A stretch of 64,000 nt of DNA from Lasioglossum baleicum (taxonomy: Eukaryota > Arthropoda > Insecta > Hymenoptera > Halictidae), in contig NC_134934.1 in assembly GCF_051020765.1 (NCBI RefSeq), forward strand, positions 5,904,001 to 5,968,000, given 5' to 3'. Made by a program: the position numbers and the translations under genes. Of the stretch, positions 33,898-44,900 are shown one piece after another (the stretch's first letter is position 1; every line of letters begins with the position of its first letter). The notes beneath the pieces were generated by a model that had not been told where the DNA came from, made no database searches, and was given only the letters and a program-made list of their open reading frames with translations.

Positions 33898-36800
33898 ATG
33901 GCTGCCAGAAACGGTTATAATGAAGCAGATCATATAGAAAAACTGAAGGACGAAACCAACTTTCAGTTCTGGAAATTCCAAGTGACGATTCTGTTTAAGT
34001 CGCAAAACATACTCGATGTAGCGACTGGGAAAATTGTGCCAGCAAACGATTGGAACGAGCAAAAGAAGCTAGACTGGGAACTTAAGGATGCAAAAGCGCA
34101 AAAAGTTATCATACTTTCAAGTGAGAAAAAACCGCAAATGCATCTCCTGCATTGTAAAACCTCAATGGAAATGTTCAAGAAATTAACGGCCATATACGGA
34201 AAAGATACGGAACAAATGAAATGTACATTGCTGCAAGAATTCTTTAACTGTACTTTCGAAAAAGGAAGCGATATATCGACTCACGTGAGTACTCTTGAAA
34301 ACTTAGCTCATCGATTAAATTCATTGGATCAAACAATAGACGATACAATGTTAATAACAAAAATATTAGCTACTCTTCCTGTTCAGTTCAAACATTTCGC
34401 AAGCGCGTGGGATTCGACGCCATTGGCCGAAAGGACCTTGACGAATTTAATAACAAGGTTACAGCTAGAAGAAAACAGAAACAAACAAAAGGACGATTCG
34501 CCCGACAATGTTGCCTTTAAAGCTTCTGTTAGAAGGTGTTTCAAATGCAATGGTTTTAACCATTTGGCTAAGTATTGCAGGTCAACAGAACGTAATCGCA
34601 ACGAAAGAGGATATAAGGAGAAATCTTTCGAATCGGCGAGTGACCAATCATCACAAAGATGCGGAATCTGTAAGAAATCTAACCACTTAGAGAGAGACTG
34701 TTACTTTAGAAAGAATAAAAATGTATCAACTGCTAGACGTACTCAAGACAAGGTATGTTTCTACGTTAATAAAAACAATGACTGTGAAAATAAATGGGTA
34801 GTTGACTCAGGTGCATCGAACCACATGATTAACAACATTAATCTTCTAAGTGATGTAAAAACTGTAGAGTCCGAAATATCTACTGCAAAAAAGTCGGTAA
34901 CAATGAAGGCCAAAGCAACAGGGCAAGTAATAACTGAAAATTGCACACTAAACAATGTAATACTGATTCCAGAACTCACGAAAAATTTATTGTCTGTAAA
35001 TGCAATCACTCAAAACAATGGAAAGGTTGTGTTCACCAAGGACAAAGTAGAGATTTCAAAAAATAATACAACGGTACTTGAAGGATCTCGAGGACAGAAT
35101 GGACTATATGCAATCGATTTCAATAAAACAAACAAAACTACAAGTTTGCTAACATTGCAAAACGAGACCTTACTATGGCACCGAAAACTTGGGCATTTGA
35201 GCGGAGCAAACATGAAGAAATTGGAAAAATTAAGTAAAGGTATGAACTCAATGTCTATATCTACTAATAACCTAGAAACATGTGACATATGCATGAGAGC
35301 GAAACAAACGCGAAAACCGTTTAATACGGAGAGAAACAGAGCCTCAAAACCATTGGAAATCATACATTCCGACGTGTGTGGACCGATAGAACCACCTACC
35401 TGGGACGGGATGAGATATTTTGTAACAATTCTCGATGACTTCACGCATTTCACAGCTGTATTTCCCATCAAAGGAAAATATGAGGTAACAGAAACAATTA
35501 AATACTATTTAAATCAATGTAAAACTAAATGGGGAAAACAAGTAACAAAGCTGCGGTGTGACAATGGTAGAGAATTTGCAAATAAAGATCTAGAACAATG
35601 GTGTAAAAACAATGGAACCGTATTAGATTTTACGATACCTTATTCTCCACAGCTAAACGGCAAAGCCGAAAGGTTGAACCGGACAATTATGGAAAAAGCA
35701 AGAGCTCTTTTGCTGGATTCCGGATTAAACAAAGAGATGTGGGGAGAAGCTGTAAGAACAGCAGTTTATTTGTTAAACAGAAGTCCTACCACCACGAGTG
35801 ATAAAACGCCAGCGGAAAATTGGCATGGAACAATTCCTAACCTGGATAATTTACAAATCTTCGGATGTAACGCCTATGCAAAAAAGCTTGGACGACTAAA
35901 AAAATTAGATGAAAGGAGTACTAAATATGTTATGGTTGGCTACTCCACTTGCGGATATCGCTTATGGGATGAACAAAATAGAAAAATAACACTAGCACGA
36001 GATGTAATCTTTAACAATGAGAATAAAGAAGAACAAGAAAACAATGAAAGTAAAATATCAAAGGTAATGATTAGAATAGAAGACAGTAAAACAGACGAAC
36101 ATCAAACAGAGAATACAGAAGAAAATCAAGAAGAAGAAAACTCGGAAGAGACAGACAGATCAGAAAACTCTGAAGAGACAGGCAGATCAGAAAACTCGGA
36201 AGAAAACGAAACATCTGCAAATGAGGATGAAGATATACAAAATACTGATCAAAATCGACAAGAAATGCCAAGAAGAAGTGAAAGACAAAGAAATCTACCA
36301 GAAAGACTTGGAGAGTACTATGTACATCTAACGTACAAGGAAGCAATCTATGGAGAAGATGCAGAAAAATGGAAAGCTGCAATCGAAGAGGAAAAGACAT
36401 CCTTAAAAAAAAATAAAACATGGATTGAGGTAGATCCTAATCACATATCAGACAAAAAGATTTTGAGTGCAAGATGGATATTCAAAATAAAGGATGATGG
36501 AAGACACAGGGCACGTTTAGTAGTCAGAGGATGTGAACAACAAAAAGGAGTTGACTTCAACGAAACCTATAGTCCTGTGCTACATGCAAATCTTTTCAGA
36601 CTGTTAATGGCCTTATCTGTTTTAGGAAATTACAAAATTCTGAAATTTGATATAAAAACTGCGTTCCTGTATGGACACTTAGATGAGGAAGTCTATATAA
36701 AGTTACCAGAAGGATTCGGAAACACAAACAAATTCTGTAAGTTGCAAAAAGCTTTGTACGGACTGAAACAAGCTCCAATAAATTGGAATCAACGTTTCAA

Positions 36801-37839
36801 ATCATTTGTAAAACAAAACGGGCTAGATCCGATTCCTTCAGACCAATGTATTTTCAAATCAAAGGGAGGTCATTTGATATTGGCAATATACGTAGACGAC
36901 GGAATAATACTAAGTAAAAATACTAAATATTTGAATCAAATTAAAGAAAAACTGTCAAAAGAATTTGAGGTAAAATTTTTTGGCTCTTTTGAAAATTTCT
37001 TAGGTGTTAATATAACTAGAAATAATACTTCGTTAATATTAGATCAAAGTAAATTTGTTGAAAAAGTATTAACAGAATATGGAATGGAAAATTCAAAGGC
37101 TGTTTCCACTCCTATAGTAAGTATTCATACGAATACTAATTTAAATGATGAAACATCAGATACTCGTTTTCCTTATAGAGAATTAGTTGGTAATTTACAA
37201 TATCTAACGTCGAAAACTCGACCGGACATCGCGTTCGCTGTCAATTACGTAAGCAGATTCGTAGACAAACCAACAAACCTAGATATAAGTAATATAAAAC
37301 GCATTCTCAGATATTTACAGGGAACTAAAAACATTGGTATTCAGTTTTCAAAACAAAACGCTCAACGAGAAAATGAATTAATTGGCTACAGCGATTCGGA
37401 CTTTGCTGGTGACGTATCCACAAGAAAGAGTACTACTGGCTTTGTCATATTTTATGGAAATGGACCTATCAGCTGGTGCTCCCACAAACAATCCATAGTT
37501 GCACTGTCAACCACCGAATCCGAATACATCGCTGCTGCAGAATGTTGTAGAGAACTTACATACCTAAAAACTGTGTTAGAAACTTTAACTAATTCAAAGG
37601 TAAAGGCTACACTATTAACAGACAATCAGAGCGCTTTGAGCCTAATTAAAAACGGAATAATTCATAAAAGAAGCAAGCATATTGATGTACGATTTCAATT
37701 TATCAGCGAAAAATATAATGAAGGGACTATTGACATAGAATACTGTCCATCTGAAAAACAGTTAGCTGATCTACTAACTAAACCCTTAAGCAATGTAAAA
37801 TTTAAAGAATTTAAGAATAGTTTACAATATACTATGTAG
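33898..37839 (+). CDS. Gag-Pol polyprotein of a Ty1/copia retrotransposon (1313 aa)
   Basis: One frame encodes particle protein and all enzymes. I chose ATG 33,898 (AAAATGG context); an upstream in-frame GTG at 33,892 is not a eukaryotic start. Gag fold is about 1-200. CCHC zinc knuckles are at 214-227 and 255-268. Aspartic protease is DSGA with D303. The integrase zinc module has H428, H433, C462 and C465. The integrase core has D492, D555 and E591, with exactly 35 residues between the last two. An acidic linker at about 700-790 holds a 9-residue repeat. RT has D918 (FDIKTAF) and YVDD at 998-1001. RNase H has D1166, E1207 and D1242. Length is usual for the group and no key residue is missing. 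Gag and Pol share one frame with no stop or slip site, so extra Gag would have to come from splicing or proteolysis; I cannot identify a certain splice site. Codon use is AT-rich, unlike GC-rich flanks. Confidence 0.97.
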   Translation: MAARNGYNEADHIEKLKDETNFQFWKFQVTILFKSQNILDVATGKIVPANDWNEQKKLDWELKDAKAQKVIILSSEKKPQMHLLHCKTSMEMFKKLTAIYGKDTEQMKCTLLQEFFNCTFEKGSDISTHVSTLENLAHRLNSLDQTIDDTMLITKILATLPVQFKHFASAWDSTPLAERTLTNLITRLQLEENRNKQKDDSPDNVAFKASVRRCFKCNGFNHLAKYCRSTERNRNERGYKEKSFESASDQSSQRCGICKKSNHLERDCYFRKNKNVSTARRTQDKVCFYVNKNNDCENKWVVDSGASNHMINNINLLSDVKTVESEISTAKKSVTMKAKATGQVITENCTLNNVILIPELTKNLLSVNAITQNNGKVVFTKDKVEISKNNTTVLEGSRGQNGLYAIDFNKTNKTTSLLTLQNETLLWHRKLGHLSGANMKKLEKLSKGMNSMSISTNNLETCDICMRAKQTRKPFNTERNRASKPLEIIHSDVCGPIEPPTWDGMRYFVTILDDFTHFTAVFPIKGKYEVTETIKYYLNQCKTKWGKQVTKLRCDNGREFANKDLEQWCKNNGTVLDFTIPYSPQLNGKAERLNRTIMEKARALLLDSGLNKEMWGEAVRTAVYLLNRSPTTTSDKTPAENWHGTIPNLDNLQIFGCNAYAKKLGRLKKLDERSTKYVMVGYSTCGYRLWDEQNRKITLARDVIFNNENKEEQENNESKISKVMIRIEDSKTDEHQTENTEENQEEENSEETDRSENSEETGRSENSEENETSANEDEDIQNTDQNRQEMPRRSERQRNLPERLGEYYVHLTYKEAIYGEDAEKWKAAIEEEKTSLKKNKTWIEVDPNHISDKKILSARWIFKIKDDGRHRARLVVRGCEQQKGVDFNETYSPVLHANLFRLLMALSVLGNYKILKFDIKTAFLYGHLDEEVYIKLPEGFGNTNKFCKLQKALYGLKQAPINWNQRFKSFVKQNGLDPIPSDQCIFKSKGGHLILAIYVDDGIILSKNTKYLNQIKEKLSKEFEVKFFGSFENFLGVNITRNNTSLILDQSKFVEKVLTEYGMENSKAVSTPIVSIHTNTNLNDETSDTRFPYRELVGNLQYLTSKTRPDIAFAVNYVSRFVDKPTNLDISNIKRILRYLQGTKNIGIQFSKQNAQRENELIGYSDSDFAGDVSTRKSTTGFVIFYGNGPISWCSHKQSIVALSTTESEYIAAAECCRELTYLKTVLETLTNSKVKATLLTDNQSALSLIKNGIIHKRSKHIDVRFQFISEKYNEGTIDIEYCPSEKQLADLLTKPLSNVKFKEFKNSLQYTM
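36139..36210 (+). repeat. 27-bp in-frame tandem repeat in the Gag-Pol linker
   Basis: NSEETDRSE, NSEETGRSE and a partial NSEENE lie in tandem between integrase and RT. The DNA units differ by only two or three bases. This is a low-complexity acidic linker with no catalytic role expected. Confidence 0.85.
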
Positions 37840-38040
37840 AAACAAGCATTAATTAACAGCGCTCATGAATCAATGATGTGTATTACTCAGTTTGGTTTAT
37901 TGTTCTTGTGACTACATATGTTAAAAGCTATAGACAAGGCAATTCAGTAATATTTTTTGGTTTCTAAAAGAAATAATATTCAATCTATGTTGTAATTATA
38001 GAAATAAAAAATTAATAAATCTCTTAGACAAACTTACCGT

Positions 38041-38050
38041 TAAGAGGAAG
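38041..38050 (+). promoter_or_regulatory. Polypurine tract
   Basis: AAGAGGAAG ends directly at the first base of the 3' LTR, the expected plus-strand priming position. Confidence 0.8.
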
Positions 38051-38325
38051 TGTTGATTGTAATAACGGCAAGTCTGTCGATAAAGTAGGTGCAAACAATT
38101 ATCATCTGAACAGATAGTTGTAGTGACACCTGTTGTGTACTACTGCGTGTTGTGTATACTCTGAACAATGTATCTAATACAGTCTCTGTACGACCGCACA
38201 ACCAGAAGGTCTTATATACAAGTATCAGATTAAAGTGTTATATTAAAACCAGTCTATACATATATTCCTACTCTGCTCATACCCAGTAAAAGTAATACTG
38301 TTATTACAACAGATAAAATTCAACA
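38051..38325 (+). repeat. 3' LTR (275 bp)
   Basis: Identical by eye to the 5' LTR. Followed immediately by the GTTTC target duplication. Confidence 0.97.
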
Positions 38326-38330
38326 GTTTC

Positions 38331-41300
38331 GATTAGGCAAAGTGTCAGAGACCTTGAATTTTTGGGAAGAAAAGTTCGGAAGCGTTCCCGTTTCTGCAAT
38401 GTATTTTGCAATATTTAAGCAATGTATTTTGTAATTGCATAATCTTATAAAGTATACATTAAACCAGAGCTACTGTAACATCACCTACTGTAATTTGTTC
38501 ATATACGTTAACACTGGAGTAATTCAGTATAATTAAAAGAAGCCTTAGAGGCACTGGTTGAATAACGAGAATGAAATACGATATTCAAAGAGCGAATTTA
38601 TTTTAAAACTGTATTCCTTCAATGTGCATGATGATACTGAATTATGCTTGTTGTATGCTGAGCACCACAGTCGAATTTTCGTAATTTATGGATAGGATGA
38701 CAAAATATTCAACAGCAATTACTTACACCGTTCAAAAGTGTAGTTGCTGATATTCATCCTGTTTCAACCACTCGATCAAACTTCTTCATCTTTCTTTTGC
38801 ACTGTGCAAAAAGTCGCACATATTGATTCCGAACTGCTGAATCCAGGGATCACAGTGGGTCTCGGGCAACGACCCAAGACACAGGCGCATATTTTAAGAG
38901 CATCATTGGAAAGTCTCTTTCGCTGCGTCCGCCTTATTTTTGCGCTTTTTCCTCGCGCCACGCTGCGAGCCCTGTGGTCAGCGTGGGAGCACCAAGCCAA
39001 CCGCTCTTTTCCACCCGCGTTTCACCCTCGAACCAACCCCCCGGAACCCGACGAAACTCATCCCCGTGACAGCGTGCCGGTTCCTTGCGTCCAGGAAAAA
39101 CTTGAATTCGCGGCGTGCATTCTTGCCTCGGCGGCTGGTCGCTGTGCTGCGCTTTTAAAACGGCGGTCGCCGTTGCAACCAACGACCCCGTTGCCAGACG
39201 TTTCCGGTGGTCGAGGCTGTCGCACCTTCCGTTTGAATAAAGAAACCTTCAACCCCGCCTCTCTGTGCTACGTGGAAATCCACCGCGAACTTCCCTTGTC
39301 CCCATTCGACGTCCCTAAAATGCCATAGAAATCGATTCGAGGATCTCCTTGCCAGAAAATCCGCGAGATCTACTACCTAGGTAGTATCTACAACTAGGAG
39401 ATTTGGGACATTCTACCCCGACGGCCACGCTGGCGAAACCATGGCGCACCATTGCAATTTTCCGTTCCATAATCTCCATTTTCACTGTGGATCTAAATTC
39501 ACATCTTATCTCTCCATCTCGAGGTATTTAGAAAACCGTTTCGCGGACGAATTCGCTGTAACAGAGCAGAAACCAGGAGGTTAGGTGAATCGGGGCGCGG
39601 AATCCTCAGTCTATCGAATTGTTTTCGCCACGCGCCTCTCCGGTTCGGCGCGCGGGTTGTCCGTGAAAATACATTTCGCGTTTCAATTTCGTCCGGGTTC
39701 AATATCCAGAGGGGAACGCGCAAAATCGATTCGCGGAGGCGAAGGAACCCTCGAGAAACCGTTGACGGCGGCGGCCCGTGGTTTTCGAGCCGCTCTTCGA
39801 GTCGTTCCATGTTTCTTCTCCGACGTGTTGCATTCCCATCGGATCGATGTTCCGCGAGGCTGCCTCGAAAATGATCCCCGCTCGAATTTACTGCCAACCC
39901 GCCGTCGAACGCATGAACATCGGCCACGGCGCTATCGATTTGCGTATTTAACAAACACCGACGACGGGTTGTATTAGATTACCAAGTTTGCGAACGCGAA
40001 CTGATATCCCGGCGCTCACGAAAAATTTTCGCTAATTACCATGATCCTGCTTGATATCCGGAACCGTGTTTCGCTGTGTTAATCAATTTTATTAACAGTT
40101 GGTGCGTATTCATACAAATCAAAAGGAAATTATTTCATACTTCTTAGTGCATTTTTTTAGTACGTTTTTTTAGTAGAGAATAATTGTGGTACGTACTGTT
40201 AGACGGTATTGAACGTGCGTAGATGGAAAAGACATGGGAATCCACAAAAATTGGGATTCAGTGTCAAATTCCGGAGACACTTTCGTGGATCTCGCATTAG
40301 GTTGCGTCTCGACAGGTATAGTGTATCAGAATTAATGCTGTTCATGCAATTTTCAGCAAGGACGACGAGTAGCCAGAGGCTGTTTTCATACGTGACCCAT
40401 ATTCTACCTCCTCTAAACGTCTTCTTCCATCTTGACCTTCTTTAAGATGTCAAAAATCGTTCTCGCTAAACGACCAGCACTTTTCTTAATAAAAGTCTGA
40501 AATAAATCTAGATTTTCCACTAAACGATCTTTTGACACGGTAAATGTTTGAAACGACATTTTCTTGTACAATTCTAAATTTATTTAATAATCACTCTCTG
40601 ACGTCTAAAACTGATGAATATACTGCGGATTTTTATGCATAATACGGTGGGTTTAACAGGTTGATTCGCAACAGTGTTGACCACAAAGGCACTGTCGCGT
40701 CGTCGGCGAAGCATCATCGAACAGTCTGTCGAGCGCAGATACGCGTATCGAAGAGAATTCAGGTTACACGGTCGGTAGATCAATATGCATTTACGGATGC
40801 TAGGGAATAAATGAACCGACTCGTTTGCTGCAGCCTCCGATCCTGATATCTCGACCAATTCCCGCTGACACTTCTTCGGCAGCGCTCTTGAACTGCCCGG
40901 AAACCCGTCGTAATTTTCAGGTATCGGTTTTCCTAGTTTCCCTAGTAAAGTGTAGGGATACAATAAATATCAATTTCGCTTCTAAAATCAATATAAATTT
41001 TGCTGTCTCTCCTGTAGGAAATCATTAGAATATTCATTATTGTAGCCGCGCGAATAAAATCATACTAGAAGGGGATAAATTTTTAAAATTTGCAACGATA
41101 TAGTAACAGTAGGACCTCGATTCGTGACCACAGTTTGTTTGTCCAAAGAATGAAAGAGGAGGCGAGGAATTCGTCCGGCATGCATCAAAATTAATTCGAT
41201 TTAATATCTCGTGAAATTTTCAGCGAGCCGCGGCGCGGCGATACTTTAAAACGGAGTATATTACGGCAATAGCAGAGACATTTATGGCCGCGTTGCAAGT

Positions 41301-41895
41301 GCCATCGGTGCGCCGTCAGGCCAGGGACAAAATGATTTACATCGTGAACGCGGTCGATGCGGCTGGATTTTCGCGAGCCGGACCCACCGTAGAATCGGCG
41401 TCGCTTCTTCCAACGACGTCGCCAACGAATATGTATAGTACATCTGCCGTTAAATTGCCGCGAAATTGCCAAGTTCAATCCGGTCTCCCGGCACTAATTA
41501 CCATACTTTTTCGCCCCCGGGGTCCGCTCATGATAATTCCGGCTCATTAACGGGCCTAACGGCAACCGTCCGGGGAGCTCGACTAATTTTTAGTCTCCTG
41601 GAATCCCGCGTAAAAAAATTAATGTTCTTCTCACTCGCCATTTGAATAATCTTGATTACTGGCGACGAAATCTGATGTAGCAATTCCGGGTGGAATTAAG
41701 ACTAAAATTAAGTAAACAATAGTTTTATGTTCAATTTCATCTCGATTTAAGAAAGGATATTGACAGAATATGTTTAATAGGTTTGTCGGGGCATTAAAAA
41801 ATGTTCACTTTCGCCATATTGATCAAATACCTTCAGCCGTTTGAATGAATTTCTTTGCATATATGAAAAATACGATTTTGTAAAAAAAAAGAACT
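38331..41895. other. Non-coding stretch of 3.6 kb
   Basis: AT-rich to 38,800, CpG-rich from 38,850 to 40,000, mixed afterwards. A 16-bp palindrome TACTACCTAGGTAGTA lies at 39,371. A weak copy of the dispersed motif lies at 40,619. Frames up to 194 codons in the GC-rich part show no domain. Confidence 0.45.
40619..40650 (+). repeat. Dispersed motif, copy 5 (weak)
   Basis: ATACTGCGGATTTTTATGCA TAATACGGTGGG shares the core but lacks the leading TAG and the downstream A-rich part. Confidence 0.4.
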
Positions 41896-41985
41896 GTGGA
41901 ATCGTGTTTGTCTGTAGAATGATGTTCGACTGTAGAACGATGCTTGACTGTAGGGTGGTTTTCGGCCGTAGAACGGTTTTTGTTG
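41896..41985 (+). repeat. 18-bp minisatellite, five diverged units
   Basis: Units start at 41,896, 41,914, 41,932, 41,950 and 41,968: GTGGAATCGTGTTTGTCT, GTAGAATGATGTTCGACT, GTAGAACGATGCTTGACT, GTAGGGTGGTTTTCGGCC, GTAGAACGGTTTTTGTTG. The period is exactly 18, so both strands keep an open repeat-like frame. Confidence 0.75.
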
Positions 41986-44900
41986 GCGTTTAGCGTTGAC
42001 GAATTGCCCGTTCAACGAGTCTCAGTGACGCCGTTATACTTCGCGGATATTATTCACGGTATGGGGGTCGAAAACGACGTTGAAACAGGAAGTGTGCCGA
42101 GCGCCATTACAGTTAACAAACTGATCACGTACTTGGGGGTGAACAGTGGAAGAGGAATAATGATTCGGGGTGATGCACGGAGTCGTTGGGAAAACGAACA
42201 CCGAGCGTTGTTTAAAAAATTAGTTTACCGGCAACTCGGGTATTGTGCTTTCACGGGGAAACTGGCATTGATGTATCTCGCCGATGTACATCGGCGATGC
42301 GAGGCTGTTACTTTTTCTGCTAATACAAACGGCGCGCCTATTAAATCAGACTCTCATTTAACACAAGGAAATTGCCATTAAATGGTCCCTTGTGTTCCCT
42401 ACTTAATAAAATTTACTACCGATTTGATTTTAATTTAGAACTGGATACAGCACTCAATTAACTGAACTGATCTCTACTTGATTAGTGTCTGTGTAAAATC
42501 AGAGGAAGAATGCAGATACATTCATGTATATTCTTAATTTTCAATTCAACTTCAGATAAACATATTGTATAAAAACTATTTTAAAGAGAGTTCCAGTATT
42601 AATTAAAATGACTATATTTTTAAACGACTGATTTAGAAAATACAAAATCCCACGGCGCGTTGTTCGACCAAAACTGATCTCAGCATTTACAATTATCTTG
42701 AACCAGTCCCACGTCGTGAAATTCGCAATCAAATGATATTCCTGGGTTGCGAGGTCCTTTATCTCTGCGAGGACGAAGGCAGATATCGCGGCCAATTAAT
42801 CCCAGGACACGGAGCCACGAGTAACGAAAAATAAGGAGGTCTTTGGCGGCCAGGGTGGAATGTAAATGGAAGATTTATGTTGGGGCGAAATGAAGGGTGG
42901 AAGCGGAAAAGGTGCGCCATTTACTCGCTGGTGAAAGTTCGTCTTCCTGGACCTGGTTCGCGGGACTTGGTTCTAAAGGGAAGCGACTTCTGGGGGACTT
43001 CCATCTCGCGGTCGATCCGGTAAGAGGAAAGTTCGTCTCACGGAAAAAATCACCGGGGGACGGTATAATCCGCCCCTGTCATCTTTTCTGCGGAATCCAA
43101 GGTCCTCCGTCAGCAGCAGCCCTTCGCCGAAGAGAAAACCGTCCCTTCTCGTCCCGAATGGCAAATCCGTGATCAATCCAGGGATCAAATGGGGCGGGGA
43201 CCTTTATGTTCACCCGTAAAACTAATCCGAACGAATAGAAATTTGTTACTTACTCTTTTATGTCAAATTAACTGAGTCGAACTCCTGACGAAGATTTCAA
43301 AGCATTGAAAAATGCTACGCTAGTCAAAATGACATGTTTCTGATTTGTTCTCTGCCAATTATTTAATGAACGTTTATTTATTATTTTATTCCTAAGTTTT
43401 CTTAATTAATAGTTCGAAGTTCAGATATCACGTATTTATCCAAATGTTTACGAAAATGAAGCACAGCTGAAATTCGTGCAGCATCGAGCGTATAGATCTT
43501 CCCACAAGAGTCGGGAGCCTAGATCTGCGATTTTTCCACGCGCTATACCAGGAGTTGCGAATTCCAGCGAGCTAGCGTAGCGAAAGTTTTGTTTCCCGTT
43601 CAGACAGGCGCGTTTTCCCGGCGAATTTCGCGAAGCGCAGTATATTTTCCAAGCACGAAATCCACTCCGGCGAAATCCAGAAAGCCGACCCGGAGAATCG
43701 ATAGTTTACGAGCGATCATCGACGAAATATTCCGTTCCAGGGATTACGTATCCCGAGCGGCCATTTTTCCGTCGGTAATAAAAGTATTTCCAAGTGTCGC
43801 TACGGAAAAATTGGCAGCGCCCTCTCTCTCTCTTTCTCAGTTTCCACGGAAGGAAAAGGAGGTCAACGTTTTTTGAAGAAAATTCGTAACAACTTCGAGG
43901 GACAAGGCTCTCCGTCGGCCTTTCTATTTGAAAGTCAAAGAAAATTGTATCGGAGGACACGTTTCCGCAACAGTTTATATTCCGCGAGAAGCTGCTGCGC
44001 CCGCGTTTCCGGCCGCAGGGCTCGTCTCCATTCGATACCAGCAACCGTTTCACCGAGTTTATCAATCTCGAGAACTTTCCTGCGATTCGATTTGTCGAGC
44101 CAGTTTCGCGGGGATGCGCTCCTTGTATCTGCTCGCACTCTGCAAAATGGCGGATCCGCTCGAAGCCGTAAATCACATGGATTTCTCGCAAAATGACATA
44201 GTTTGTCTGCAATCTACTGTAAATATTTCTGAAGTACGTTTCTTTAAACGTTTTATCAAAACAGCCACCATTTCACATTTCAACCAATTTCATCTAAAAG
44301 TAAACCATTGATTTTTATTGTAATTTTTTCGCATGAAAAATTATATGAAACCGTCGCTTTTATTTCACTTTATGCACATTGGTTCGTGCAATTTTTAGTG
44401 CAAGGTCATCCCAAGGTTATTCTGTGTTTGAATCCATTTCGGCATCACCTTTGTGATGCTAAACAAAAAAAACCATTGTCCGGACTAAAACAATGGACTA
44501 TTTTACAAAAATCTCGAAAATAAGCTCCTGAAACGACCATCATTTGCATACCCCATTTTCCTCTTAAAATGCAATAACTTTCGAGATATTTTCGTGTACA
44601 TTCACAAAGAAGTATTGGAACATTTTTTTCGAATTTCTTTATTATTGTAAAAACAAATCGAAGCAAAAAATGAAATAGTCTTACCGAAATTCCAAATCAT
44701 CGTCACTTGTATTTTTACAATAGCAATACACTGTTACACGTATAGTCGTTGAATTTTTGTCAGGTATTTTGGCAAAATTTACTGTAGTGAAATAAAAATT
44801 ACAAAAAATATCGCTGAAAAAAATCGACGTTCTGCACGTGAAAAAAGCAATTTTCTCTGCGAATTTTTCTATTTCATTTTGATAACTCCAAACATAGTAC

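Larger units (their letters stand above)
33390..38330 (+). mobile_element. Complete Ty1/copia LTR retrotransposon
   Basis: The 4,931-bp element (33,395-38,325) lies between GTTTC duplications at 33,390-33,394 and 38,326-38,330. Order is LTR, tRNA primer site, about 210 bases of A-rich leader, one gag-pol frame, about 200 bases of AT-rich 3' region, polypurine tract, LTR. The integrase-before-RT order and the tRNA-half primer site place it in Ty1/copia (Pseudoviridae-type), close to insect copia by general architecture. Identical LTRs, an exact target duplication and an undamaged frame indicate a recent insertion that may be competent. There is no env-like frame. Confidence 0.97.
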
